Source: Lagopus muta (taxonomy: Eukaryota > Chordata > Aves > Galliformes > Phasianidae). Taken from it: a stretch of DNA of 64,000 nt. The notes under the pieces were generated by a model. The model was not told the origin of the DNA, did no database searches, and saw only the letters and a list, made by a program, of their open reading frames with translations. Made by a program: the position numbers and the translations under genes. The DNA is taken from NCBI RefSeq assembly GCF_023343835.1, contig NC_064437.1, positions 12,179,001-12,243,000 of the forward strand. The letters are read 5' to 3'. Shown here one piece after another: positions 48,183 to 61,531 of the stretch (position 1 is the first letter of the stretch; every line of letters begins with the position of its first letter).

Positions 48183-50194
48183 CATGACATCTTATTGTTC
48201 TGGTCACCTTGTATGGAAGCCTTTTTCATTTATAAACTAATATGGTATAATATATTCTTGTTATCAGTCCTGCCTTTAATAACAGTTGTAAATAAGCAAA
48301 GCTCATATGGTGGTCCTATTACCTACTTATTAGCTTCAGATACCATGATGAATTGTACAGCATACTGAGAGATATGCACTTCAGGGGACCGGCATCTGAT
48401 ATATATATATACCTTAGATAGCATATCTTGTTTAAACATCTTGCATGCAACATGGATAAATGAAAGACCTTTTACTATTTATTCAAAAGTGCACAGGATA
48501 GAAATATGCACTCTCATGTCCTGGCATGAGAGGAATATATAGGTTATAAGCTACGTGGCGAGAGAAGTCACAGATTCTTTCCAATTCATTCCATTTTGAA
48601 GGCCTGTAAATCACAGATGTCCTACTGTAGCCAATTTGAGAGACTACAGGGATACAAAAGACTTCTGCTGATACTGTCTTCAGGGATAAACGTAAAGCTT
48701 GTTCTCAGCCAGGTGATCTGTTACTGTAATGCAGTTCTTTTTCTGTACTCTATGTGTACAGCCTTTCTCAGTCTCTCTGTTCCAGCCCAGAATTCTCCTT
48801 TATGCTCCCTTGAAATCCTGGTCTTTGACTCAGATCTCTCAAAGTCTATTTGGCTGAGGAATATCCTTGCTTCCTGCTGCTCAATACCCTGAGCAGGGCC
48901 CTAATTTGCTGCTTGAGTTAACTTCATCCAGGCCATTGGGCTCTTCTAAATCCCATCACAGGGACTTTATGATATTCTTAGTTTTATTTTATTCTGAAAA
49001 CCTCAGTGCCTGAGGTTATCAGATTATGGGAGTTTCATTTCTCAGTGAAAACACAAACCTCAGAAGCTACAAACACAAGAAATAAATAAGAATCTAAATT
49101 TTAGCTCTTGAAGGGGTTTTAATCTCATTATTTCTGGGACAAGCCATTGATTCTTCCAGAAGCACAAATCAGGATTGTTAAATGCTTAGCTATTCTGTAC
49201 GACTCTGCTATGAAAAATATTTTATCAAGAAAATTAATTATAATATTTCATTTCAAACTCATTATTCATGTATTTCAAGGAAAAATGTTAGTGCTTTTCA
49301 TGATACCATATCTGCCATTTTCTGTTTTGTCATGTCTAGTATCGTAAGCACAGTACTGTTGAAGTCAACTGCACAACTCATAAATTCTGTCTACCTAATG
49401 ATATCTAGTAGTTTGTAATCTCTAAAAACTGTAGGTTTAACTGACAAATCTAAGGATAGCATTCCTCTCCAAGAGAACACACAGAGTGACAAAAATATTT
49501 GAAATTATCTCAGAGCAAATGCCAAAAGGAGAGGTACTACAATGGAATTTCTTCAGAATTGTTAATTTCATAAAAATGCTGAAGAAATTAGAATAGAGTT
49601 TGAAATGAGGATCCAGCCAAACTTCTCTAGTGTAATACTCAGACATAGTAAACAATTGCATTACGTAATCTACCCATCTGAACAGAAATGATAATTAAAG
49701 TAATGCATCGGTGTGCGTCATTGATTTATGAATTTGTTTAATGATTCCTGTTAGAACACCAGAAGCTGTTTTGCATTCACTGAATTTAAGAGACAGTATA
49801 TAGTTACATGACCTTCTTCTAAAGAGGAGAATAATATTGGGCTATTTAAAGAAATCATAAAAGGAGTGTTGTTTTAACATATTTTAAAGCAATTTAAAAA
49901 TAATATTCCAAAACCATTAATTGTCTTTGTACACAAAGTTGTTCTTCTCTTTCACTCTACCATTACAAAAATAGAGGAATCTGCATAGTCAGTGCCTGCA
50001 TTTCGCACTAGAAATATATTGGTTCCTGTTCCAAAGTAGGAGAATCCAGTGCTGAATTTATCCAAATTTGGTCTAGATTCATCCCATAAAAGCAACCCAT
50101 ATTCTTGCCTGGAAGGTGGTAGCTCACACTCCATGCTCAATTACAGTTTTCCATTGGCATATGGAGTGCCCACCCAAAATCAGAGTTCTGCTGT

Positions 50195-50275
50195 GTGAAT
50201 TGTGGTTAACATTGAAATACAGCCTCTGACCCAAAGCGCTTATGATCTAAGAATGCAGTTGGGGAAAACCGTACA
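50195..50275. repeat. Ancient amniote repeat scrap (L2/MIR-like)
   Basis: cagcctctgacccaaagcgc followed by ttatgatctaagaatgcagt resembles the old repeat word ccctgccccaaagagcttacaatctaa. Match is by memory and the copy is short. Confidence 0.38.
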
Positions 50276-53200
50276 AACGAAAGCATACAAATAACAACCT
50301 CCTGCTGAAATCCAAGGAGATTTTACCCTCTGTTTCATGCTAATTCTCAGTGATACTGAAAAATGTCTCTCACAAAGAACTAGCAAATATATTATCTTGC
50401 TGTTTTGGAGATTGGGAGCTGAAGCAGAAAAGGATGAAGTATATTATCCTGCTCTGTGCAGGAAGTCTGTGGTAAAATTAAGTCTTAAAAACATGAGAAC
50501 AGATTTTTGCAGCAGGACAACATACCAGATTCCCTGCCATGGATGTATTCCGTTCTGTCTTTAACAGTTCTGTGATGGGAGAACTGTTATAAGAGAACCC
50601 ACTCCTAAATATGAATCCATTAGTGGTGGTGAAATCTACACTAGATACTAAGAGTAAATAGTATCAAATGACTTGACACAGCAGGAAGCATCCTGAAAGT
50701 GGGGAAGGAGGAGTCTTTAAAATTAGCTGCTGTAAAACAAATGGAAAGGTCCAGAGGGTACATTTGACATTTATCTGTGTATTTCCTTGCTTTTGTTGTT
50801 TTCTGTCATTGTCCTATCATTCCATTCCCTTGATTTTTGTGTAAACTTCCTTGTTTGTTTGCTTTTCTGATAACTTGTAGAGTAAACGACTCATTTGGAA
50901 GAGAAAATGCAGCTGGGAGAATAAGGTGGGGGAAGGGCTTCTAGCTGGAATACTTTCAACATGCCATCATAGTTGCTTGTGACTTTGAGCACTGAAACAT
51001 TTGTTTGTCTTGCTTTCTTTCCTTGCTTTTCACAGTCCTTCAATTTCCCAAGCAGCTGAGAGAGAATCTCCTGCAATACTAAACACATTTTCTTATTTAC
51101 TGTTAAATCAACGCTTTCACACGTAACAGAGATTGCAAATGTCAATATATCTTTTTAATTGAATGTGGAACTTGCCACATCGGGTTGTAAGTCCCTTGAA
51201 GTCCCAGAGCCCGTTTTGGATAGGGCTGACAGTCCAGAGAATAAAGGGAACAAGAATAGAAAGCTCTTTCAATCAGAGAACCAAATGAAACACTCCTTCA
51301 GTTTGCCAATAGACTTCAGTTCTCAATTACACTTTTTCCTGTGTATTTTGCCTGACAAAATCCATAACTGACTTAAGGAATAACAACATGATGATCTAGA
51401 GACCAACTTTTTATCTCTTCTTATTTTAGCAGCACAGTTGTCTTAGACAACTTTAATTTTTGTATAACTACAGAGGTGAAAAAGATACTGGGAATTTAGG
51501 AGAGGGATGGGCCTTCAGTTTTAAGATGGACTTTGTCATATCAACATTTTGTTCCCATTACCTGAAGACACTGACATTCATATTTAGAAGGTGAGGACGA
51601 ATAATGTTTACAGGTGGAAGCATGCAATAGTCCAAAGGAAATTGTTGGGGATCTTTTTACTCTGAAACAAACAGTAGTGTCAATCTAATAGTGGCCTGTA
51701 GTTTCACAAGTATTAAAAGAGAGCAACAAAGTACAGACAATGGATGTTCTGATGGATGTTCTCTTCCAGGTCTGGATACATGATGACTACCATCATTTGA
51801 TTCCTTCACAACACTGATTAATAATAAAATACTGTGATAGCATAAACTGCTGAAGTATTTGAAAGACATGCAGTGGAGATTGGCAAAATGTACAGTAATG
51901 AGAAAAGGAAATGGGAGAACACAACTCCTTTGCCATGTGAAAGTTCAGGCTGCCCTATAGAACAGCAGTGGCTAGGGAAAGTCAGCACCTCTGTGCTCTG
52001 TGAAATTACCAATAGATAGAGAAGTCCCATTGGCCTCTTCAGCTTTTTATTCACTGACTTGGTGTCAAAGTCAAGAGGTGAAGAAACAGAAGAGTCTCTT
52101 TTGCTCTCACTTCAGAAATACTGCAGGAGCTGACACCCATTGCACTCTTTAAAGACTAAATTAAGTCCTCAAGCATGTTAAATTTGAGGACCTTCCTTCT
52201 TGTGCAGGCATTTAGAGCCAGGATCAGTAGATATTGTTCAAAAGACTGTCCAGAAATTTTGGATGTTTTTCTCTTGCTGTAGTGATTTTGAGTTTTCATG
52301 CAGCTTATTTCCTGTCTGTACCATTCTCACGTAATATCTGGATTTCATGCAACTCTGACATTTGCATATCTTTATGTATTGTGGGGGTCCACTGAAGTTA
52401 GGAGGGCTCTTTAATATACTATGTATTGGATTAGACACTTTTGTAATTCTTTGAAGGATCACTGCACAACCAGGACCAACGTAAAAGTTTATCACCATTA
52501 CCAGCAGAAATTGTCAAATTCTTAGTACTGTCAGTAGAGACTGCCTTAAATCTAGCAATAAAAAAAATCAGATTTTGCTTTAAAGAGCAGTTTGAAAGCA
52601 CAGCTTTGAGTGAAAGCAGGGTATCAGTGTGAATATGAAACTTATTCAAGCTGTCAATCTAGATGCCTTGTGTCAGTTAACATGCCTAGCTTTAGTGTTA
52701 CTACTTATTTGCATGTTTACCCAAATGTAGGCCGGCACTTTCTAGCACATGCTTTCTTCTATTGAACAGCTTCTCTGAATCATACATAATTGAGTGGTAT
52801 GTACCTGTGAGCTTGTACCAAGCAAACCTTTATATGTAGGCAAGACAAATTGGCTTTGCTCTGTATATCTCCCATCTCCCCTCGCTATTTCAGGTAGTGG
52901 ATACTCCTGTGCAACTCACTAAAATGCACACTGTACTTAAATACAGAAAATTCCACCTAGGTAGTTTTGCTAAAGCAGTAAAATCAATTTGACATTTTAG
53001 TAGCCATCAGTCTTAAGTAATGAGGAACTGTGCAATAGCAGTATCTCTTAGCCATCTGGGCTAGGAAATGAAAATGAAGCTTAATACACATCGTGTAAAA
53101 TATGGAGTCTAGGAGCAGTAAACCAAAACAAGCAAAAATAACAAAGTCTATTAAACAGTAAAAATGTACAGAATGCTGATGGTGTGGTTTGGGTGATTAC

Positions 53201-53753
53201 TGTAGAAGTGTTGATGTCTTCCACTATGTGGCTGCATGACAAAAGGCAAATATGAGGGATAAACCAACCCTTGAGACAAGAAAGCAAAGCAATACAGAGA
53301 ACCTGAGCTGTATTAACCACAATGCAGTTTAGTATAAATTTGTCAGGGAGAGCAAAGTGCTTTAAGGTAGGATTATGACTTTAGGCAAGTCATATTTTAT
53401 AAACAGCACCTGCCAACAACAGCCACAGAAAGCATTTTTTAGTATTGAACCCACTGAAAAATCATCTTTCTCTCCTCAGTTTTACCCTCAGCAGGAGCAT
53501 TTGAGAGAGGCAGTAATTAAGAGTAATTAGGAGCAAAAGGAACAGCTGTGGCCTAGCTGCTGGGGCTTGCACAGAGTCTGTTTCTGGCCCGGCTGACACA
53601 GTTGCCAGTATCCAGGTGGGGTTAGATGGTTATGGTCTTCCTGTGCTTGGATGTTTCCATAGAAATTGGTGAGTGTGTGGTTGTTTTGTTTTGTTTCTTT
53701 TTACTCCAGTCTAGGTGGAAAGTATTAGCCTAGGGGGAGTACTTGTAGGAGTG
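50276..53753. other. AT-rich noncoding stretch
   Basis: No gene supported. A small duplicated word (tggatgttctga, tggatgttctct) lies at 51741-51763. Frames at 50891-51145, 51159-51371, 52238-52649 and 53081-53320 show no domain and no repeat origin. Confidence 0.63.
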
Positions 53754-54275
53754 AATCACAGAATGGCTTGGTGGGTTGGAAGGGCCCTTAAAAATCATCT
53801 AGTTCCAAGGTTGCTACCCACCAGATTGGGCTCTGCTCAATCTTATCCAAACAGCATTGAATGTCTCCAGTTTCCACAACTCCTCTGGGCAGCCTGTTTC
53901 AGTGCCTCATCACCTTCTTAGTAAAAAGTTTTCACCTAAAATCTAACTTAAATCATCTCTCTTTTAGTTTAAAACCATTCCCCCTTGTCCTGTCTGTATC
54001 TGTCCATGCAAAGAAGTTGGTCACCTTCCTGTTTGTAGGTGCCCCTTAAGAACTTGAAGGCCACGGTGAGGTCTCTTCAGAGCCTTCTCTTACCCCAGCT
54101 GAACAAGCCTAGTTCCCTAAGCCTAACTCTGTAGGAGAGATGCTCCAGCCTCTTCTACGTCTCTGTGGACTCCTTTGGACCTGCTCAAATAGCTCCCCAT
54201 CTCTTCTGTGCTGGGTGCCTCAGCCAGTGTGCAGTCCTCCAGGTGGGGCCTCATGAGGGTGGCGGGAGCTAGAGT
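53754..54275 (-). mobile_element. Longest CR1 LINE fragment in the window
   Basis: Starts at the CR1 terminus (aatcacagaatggcttg, gttggaagggcccttaaaaa, tcatctagttcc) and runs about 520 bases into the element: gaatgtctccagtttccaca, ctcctctgggcagcctgttt, taaaaccattcccccttgtc, acggtgaggtctcttcagag, tgctccagcctcttctacgt and gtgcagtcctccaggtgggg. These are the reversed 3' untranslated and last ORF2-proximal parts of avian CR1. 5'-truncated. The limit near 54275 is where I lose the match; up to about 54360 could still belong. The minus-strand frame at 54123-54368 is part of the element, not a host gene. Confidence 0.92.
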
Positions 54276-57200
54276 TACTCCTAAGGCCACAAAATGGCTG
54301 CTGTCCTCACATGGGGCAGCAGCCTGTCTGGAGAGCAGAGGGAGGTGGTTTGCTTGCAGGAAGATCAAATCAATTTAAGTAGAAACTTTGGCATTTTCTC
54401 TGCGTAGGACGCTTTCCTGGAAGGTATTGGAGGAAGTTGAAGAGCAGAAGGCAAGTTCACAAGAAGTTCTTCCTGGTGAACTACTGCTCTGTACCCGGCC
54501 ATCTGTTACTGAGGTATTTAGCTGAGGATGTAAGGATTCACACAGCTCTTCTACCCTTCACCAACACTCGCCCTGTCTGTCAGATAAACTTAGGGAGCTG
54601 CTGTCATTAGTTTTAGGCTTCCTGTCACCATCATTCTTTTCCCTAATGCTGTTTGTGTTCCTTACGTTCTGCTATTCCTCAGTGTTCCCTTGAAGGTGAG
54701 AGTTGGATGCATTCCTTCCTGAAGGGCTATGCCAGTGGTGGTTTTGGGCTCACTGTACTTTGCCAAGCCCTCAGTGAAGAAACAAGTCTGCTAAAAAATA
54801 CATGAAATAAAAATCCAACAACAAAGAGCAGGCAGGTAGGTCTTTGGCCTGCCACTTACTTTAAGAATAAATATTCTTAAAGTGATATCCTGGGCTGAGG
54901 CCTTCAGTGATGAAGCTACAAAATGGTTAGCTGCTAGCTGCCCTGCATCTTTCTTGATGTGTGCAGTGTGGAGTACATCCCCTTCTAGCAGGTTGTGCTT
55001 TAGCAAAACACAAATTATAAGCTTGGTGCTGCGTAAAATACAATGATCTGTGGAATTCTCTGACTTTGTTCTTCTTGGATTTGTAAAGTTCATCTCTCTT
55101 CCATAAAATGTGTGCTGATAATTTACTTACAAAAAAAAAAAGGAAAGACTAATAAATATACCTCTAGATGGTTTAAAAAAAAAAAAAAAAACTGCTGAAC
55201 TTAACAAACCAATGATACTTTTGGATGTTTGTTTCCTTACAGTAGTACACTAGGCCATGTATTTTCTTATTAATAAACCCAATTTTGGTACATTGTAGCT
55301 CTCGTATGTAGCAAATCACATAATCTGAAAACTAGTGTGGTTTTTGGCAGTGCAATTTGAAATGTTTGTTCCCCAAAAGATTGTTTTAATCCATTCGCCT
55401 TGTTTTGATTTCTAAAGTGGCAGAGAAAGTGAGTTACTGAGGATTTCAGATGTGTGTTTGCTCAAGATCAAAATGATGATGAGTTACAATTGCCCTTAAA
55501 AGCGCTCAAGTCTTTTGATACTTAAGAAAGGAGGAAAGTCCAACAGCATCATTAAATACACTGCTATTATGCAGTATCTTTTCATGTGGTACTTCAATAT
55601 GTCATTTGATTATGCAAGCCTCTCTGAAATAAGAGGAATTCTTGCTTCACTAATTCCAACAAAATGTATTATTCTCTTTATGGCATGTACTGGCACTCTA
55701 CAGAAATGGTAAGAATAAAATGTTTACCAGAGCATTTCTATGATTACACTTGCTTTGGAAACAATTAAACTTTTTTGTGGATTAACTTCACTCTTCAGAG
55801 ACCTATTAAGGGGAAAAAGAAAGGCAGTGCATTACCACCTTCATGAAGGCTATATGGAAAAATTGCCTTTGAATGAAACCAGCGTGGGGAAAAAAAGCTC
55901 TCATCTGCTGAAATAGGTTGCAATATGTAGTCTTGTAGTGGTAGAAAACAAAACCAAAAGCTGACTGGCTCCCCTGTGGTCCCAGATAATCTGAAGATGA
56001 TTGAGTCCTGCTTCTGTTTCTTTAGAGAAACAGAAAAAGGTGAACAAAATAATCCACAATAACTGTTTAACTGCTTAAATCTGCATAAAGGGAGGATTTT
56101 ACACTGGATAAAGAAGTTAAATTATGCATATGCAATCCAAGTATTTGATGTGTGTTATGGCCCAGTAGATGACAGCTCTGTTCTGTGTGTGCTTAGTATT
56201 TCTGGCTAGTGGTCTGTAAGCTTTTCAGAGCATCCAAACAATTTCAAACATCAGGCACATAGAGAATTCAGGCCAATGAAATCTGAATGATAACATTAAA
56301 ATAAATAAAAGCAACAAGTGCTTTTCCCAGGGAAATAAGCCAAGATGAGTTGATAGTCTTGGGTGAAATGATGGTGCCCTTGAAATCTGCTACAATTTTT
56401 TTTCTGATTTTGACCAAAAAAAAGGAAGTGGCACTGAGTTCTCATTCTGATTCTCCCTTAGCCATGATGTGTGACTTTGGCAAGAGTATTTGGCCTGAAG
56501 TTGACAGTGCACCTGGATTCTTCCTGAGCACCTGTATTATGCTGATTTCTGTGAAGATAAAATTTTTTCTGAATATATTGGTGCTTATTAAACTTGTAGT
56601 GTAGTTCATATTCAAGACTTCTTGGGGCAGGCCTTTATTTTACAGTGCAGTATACAGGCACTTCAAGAGTGACTCAGGACTGATATTCAAATTTGTGTTG
56701 CCTTGGGAGTGCTAGGAAAATCTGGCATTCTATTTTATAGAGTCTGGCAGCTGGAACACTATTAATTTCCTCTAATGGGAATGTGAATTTTGTGAGCTCT
56801 TGATTGCTAGATGTAAATAACATTTTACATATAGGGACCAGTGATAAAACTCTTCTAAGGACTTCTTGTTCTTCTTTGTCCATGTCAGAAACTCCTTGCT
56901 TATCCACAGGCATAGCACTTGGCCAGCATGTGACAAGAATCTCCCTAAGAGGCGTCACAATTGTAAAGCCAATGGAATAGAAAGATGGACTACATTTTCT
57001 GATTTCCCATACTTTAACATTTGTTATGTTTAAATACGTTTAAAGGCCTAGAGAATCTCTGATTGGGTGCATTAAGAGGAAATAAGTTTGCTCTTTAATT
57101 GCGTAATCTTACTGGGTACTAATATAATTCTCTCTTCAGTGCAATTGAGCTTAATGTTTTTGTTACTTTAATATATGTTTGGTGGGATAAAAGGTGTATG

Positions 57201-59194
57201 ATGTTGGTTTTTTTTTTTAAACTCTTGGAAGCTTTGTGACTCTGTTACTAGCTTGCTAATAAAATGATTAGCTGCAGTCCTGAGCTGTAGTTAAAGGCAT
57301 CCTAATACACCCTGTAGTTTTGTAGATGGGATTTTGCATTGAGAACATATAGAAATATGACTCTGGGAAAGGGGTAGAAAGTGAGAGGATGCAGTAGTTA
57401 AAATTGTATGCAGTACTTTCTTTAGTATCGGCGATTAATTGCAGGCAAAAACAGTCCTATGAGCTGTTTGCAGAACTCAGGTACTTCAAGATGCCTTGTA
57501 ATATAGACTCCTAATTGATTTTATTATTCTTTCCCTCTGCACCAAAGGCAAATTCATCTCTGCTGTCTCTTAGTTTTATATTGTTTTTTCTTTGCTGTGG
57601 TGAAGTTGTCTTTCTTCCCAAGTTTATTGCAATACGTTTTGCTTTTTCAAATTCTATTTTTAAGCTTCTTGTAGAGTTTTTCTCCTCAAATATTATAATG
57701 TATTTTAAATGTGTAGTTGAATAATTCTGCATAACATTCAGTAGTGCTTGAGCTGATTTGATATCAGGGCATCATTGCAATAAACAGCCTTTGGTCTCAA
57801 TTCTGTCCTTTTTTGGCATTTAGGTTCAAAACCCATATTTCTTTGGCAATGAATCAGACTTCAAGAATGCTACCTTCAGTCATGTTTAGCAGGCAGGTTT
57901 TATGTTGCTAGTATTCCTGGGCAAATAGTTCTAAGTAGAGAAACTGCTCTGAATATACAATCCATAAAATACAGAATTGTAGAATTATGCTTTGCATCAT
58001 CAAGGAAAAATGAATAAATAACAAATGTCAATAAAAAGCCACTCAGTCTGCAAGCCTAGTAATATATCTTGTAAAAATAAACAGTACATATTTATAAATG
58101 TGCTCAGAAATTCCCACTCTGTTGCAAGCATGATGATTACAGCAAGAGGGGTAAGAATGATTGGAATTGGACCTAGGTTTGGCCGAGTCTACAGAAATAG
58201 AGCAGTTACTTTGGAGTCTGTTTGTATGTACAAAAGCAGATGTTTTTGTTCCACAACAAACACCCTTGTGTTTAAATGTAAACTCTGAAGCTCTGAAATT
58301 ACATAGACATGAGCATGTTCAAAAGCCTTGCTGATCTCAATAGTTAAATCTTGGTAGAAATCATACACCTGGAGTCATGTAGATTTTGCAGCATCCTGCT
58401 GTATCCTTTTATGCTCTAGCTACAGATATCCTTATTTACGATGCTCTGCTGAACTGTACTATCTCTTTAGGGTGTCTGTAAACGTGTATTGTGATTCCTC
58501 ACCAAATTGAGGATGAAGGAAGGTAAAGGAATTTTTTTACACTTGTGATACTTACATGTGAGTTGTATCATATCTACTATTCTTTTGAAAAGAAATGAGA
58601 ACTTTAAAATGAAGAAACATATTTATAAATCTAAAAATGCACATTTTAACATATATTTTGGTACTTCATGGCACAAGTAATAATTGCATGGACTTGGGCA
58701 GTGGGGCTGTCAACAGAGAGAGCTGAAGAAATCACTTCAACACTGAACAATTCCTTTGCTAGGTCAGATTTGTAGTTATTGTGGACGTTTCCTAGTGCTA
58801 GCATACAAAAGAAAAGAATCCTTTGTCAGTGAAAGCATCCTCTAATTTGAAGAAGCAGCAACTGTATTGCTATAGTCAACGGGATAACAGCTGGCCCTGT
58901 CAACACTGCCGTACAAGCAGAGCTGTAGTGTTAGAGGTTTGGTTCTCATTTACAGCAGTAACTAGCATCTGAGTCTCTCACTACTTTATTCAACAAAATT
59001 AACAGAGACACTTTAAAATACAAATGTTGTACATAAAAGAAGATCATACGGAGGAAACCAGTGAATTTAATTTAGCATTTTACCATAACTGTGTATTTAG
59101 AGACCAAGAATAATTGTGCTACTCTTTTTTTTTTTTTTAAACTGAAGTCACATTTTATAAACATCTTAAAATTTGCAACAAGCATTGGCTCTTT
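54276..59194. other. AT-rich noncoding stretch
   Basis: No gene supported in 4.9 kb. A runs at 55131-55141 and 55174-55191, T run at 57208-57218. Frames at 54791-55093, 56350-56604, 56674-56958 and 58025-58288 have no recognisable domain. Confidence 0.65.
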
Positions 59195-59262
59195 GCAGAA
59201 TGAGATGTTAAACTGAGGCTTTAAAAAGCAAGAGACATTTCAGTTAAGGTGCCAGATGTTTC
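59195..59262 (+). repeat. Ancient vertebrate repeat scrap
   Basis: tttgcagaatgagatgttaa followed by actgaggctt and, further on, aaggtgccag recall the widespread old repeat word gatgagatgttaaactgaggtcctgac with a later ggcac word. Only the core is preserved. Confidence 0.38.
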
Positions 59263-61455
59263 AAAGCTACAGTAGTGTTTATTACACTATCTACTTCCAA
59301 ATCATAATTTACTTACTGATAAGTTGATTGCCATTAGAGTTATTGTTCAAAAGTAATTTAAAAGTTATGGCAGACTTTATTAAAAGGCAGTGTTTATGCA
59401 TTCAACTAAACCTATTTTTTTGTAGCCTTTGTCATACCTTTATAAAAGGGTTACAGATAAAGGAAAAGTAACATGTTACATCCCATGTCAAGTGCAGCTG
59501 TTCTTGAGACTAGCAAATTGCTTTGTTACCTGAATCTTGTATCCATTTAGAATGAAACTATTATTGCTATTATTACTAGTAATAATGCAATATTTATTAA
59601 TAAAATAGTAATAATTTTGCAAAGGATTCAAATGTTGGACGTATTCTGCCAGATGATACTACACTGGAAAACTGAAAGCAGTTTTCCCCCATGGATGAGC
59701 TTATTTTGAAGTCAGTTAATCTAAAAAGCCAGATGCTGGGACACGAGGTTGTCGGGGAAGGTGGTCAGGGAAGAGAAGGTGTTCATGTGTGAATGTTAGC
59801 TTGCCTGTGCCCTTCTCTAGGAGGAAAACAATATTGTTTTGGCTTTTTTTCTTCAATAAAGGGTGGGGACTGGATGGAGGAGGAAAGTGTCTGAGTACAT
59901 GGAAGAAAAATGCATTAAATAAGGCATCACTAAGATGTGTATAATTCATGTGCAGGGTATATGATAATACAGGAAGAACTGGACCAGAAATGGCATAGCA
60001 TATTAAGTTTTCTCACTGCTATTATTACTGTACCTTTTGCTGTTACAATATTGGTGACTGAAAGCAGCTTGTTTCAACTTGCAGAGCTGATGGCATGCTG
60101 GATGGCTTCCCCAGAATATGGGTGTCATTGGTTAAAGTGCATCTGTTGCACTTCATCTGATACTAAAAATATATTCTCAGTATTAGCTGTACTTCTACCT
60201 GCCAAGAAAAGAAATGCATAGCTTACTTTTCTGTGGTGAAACAAGGTGGTTTAGACACAGTTTGTACAATACATGCCAGAAACAACAGAGAAGCCTTTAA
60301 CTGAATACTTCCATATATTTAGGTGATCTCCTGCAATATATTACTTCTACTGGCTTATGTCCCTTTTGGGTTGCAGATAAAAATGTAATAACAAGAAGCT
60401 AACAGAACTTCATATTTTTTTTTATAGGTGAAACCATTAGATCAGCCTTTTTCAGGTTGCTTTTGTTAAAATTCTGTTAAGAGGGGTAGGAAAAAGTAAT
60501 ACTAAAGGAAAAATACTTCAGTTTTAGTAGTGTGTTTTTTGGCTGTATGATCTAAAACATCGAATGTCATAGTAAAACTATCCATTAAAATGCTGTTGCA
60601 CATTAAGTATATTGAAATTAATGTTATCAGTTTCCTCTGAAATGTTACAGTTTCTGTGACCTCTTTGTTCCAGTCCTCTTAGGTAACTTAGAATTTTTTC
60701 TTTTAAAAAGCATCCCTTTCTTGGAGGAAGTTGATCTGTAGTTTACAAGCGAAGCTGCTTAAAATTGATCACTTCAGCAATGTTGTGCCACAAAAGTCTT
60801 TTGAAAGTTTTTTTTTTTAAATGACACTGTTTTACAGAAGCCTTTGAACAGCTCAAAATAGAATCGTTTTTATTAACTATGATTTTGCTCCCTGTATGCC
60901 TCCTTAAAACTGCTTTCTTTGAATGTTTTTAAACATGAAATCAACAATTGCTTTGTTCCATTATTGAATCTGCAGAGCTAATTCTGGCTGTAAAGAGGGA
61001 CGCAACAAAATAAAAATGCAGGGCATAGTGGGGAAACACAATCTGAATGGGATTCTAGCAGGGCCTGGAACAGACTGTTATCCAGCTTTTCGTATGGCTC
61101 TGCCTTCAATAGTACTACAGACACTGCATAAAATTGTAGATATTTTTATAAAATATTTATCCGGTACTGCCTGTCTCACTTACAAAAGCAAATTAGTTTA
61201 GCTTTATGGTATACAAGGGTTTTCTTCATTATCTGAATGCTGAAATTATTATAGGTGAGGTTAAGGCTATTAGAGATGGTTTAAATGATTAAAAACAGTG
61301 TTTATTAAGCTAAAGTAGAATTCTTCCTTAAAACTGTTGAGGGGAGAGAAGGGAAGGAGGAGGAATAGTCTTGAGTTTTAGAGAAGCTTTATTTCTAATT
61401 TTTTTTTAAATCATACATTGCAGTGACTGGAACTGTGTGTGTTCTCTGCTCTTTC
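59263..61455. other. AT-rich noncoding stretch
   Basis: No gene supported. Frames at 59716-59949 and 59937-60221 overlap on opposite strands and lack domains. Confidence 0.63.
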
Positions 61456-61531
61456 CATAGAATGGCTTGGGTTGGAAGGGATCTTAAGGATAATCTAGTT
61501 CTACCTCCTCTGCTATAGACTGGCACGCTTC
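61456..61531 (-). mobile_element. CR1 LINE terminal scrap, minus strand
   Basis: atagaatggcttgggttgga, agggatcttaaggataatct and agttctacctcctctgctat follow the reversed CR1 end nearly without change. The match stops after about 75 bases; the G-rich text to 61620 is not recognised. Confidence 0.9.

Larger units (their letters stand above)
47811..50190. other. AT-rich noncoding stretch
   Basis: No gene. (TTG)n at 48034-48055 and a TA run at 48400-48411. Frames at 48596-48892 and 49147-49418 look like chance. Confidence 0.62.

Noticed and set aside
54123..54368. Minus-strand frame of 81 codons
   Set aside because: Part of the CR1 element, in its 3' portion; not a host gene.
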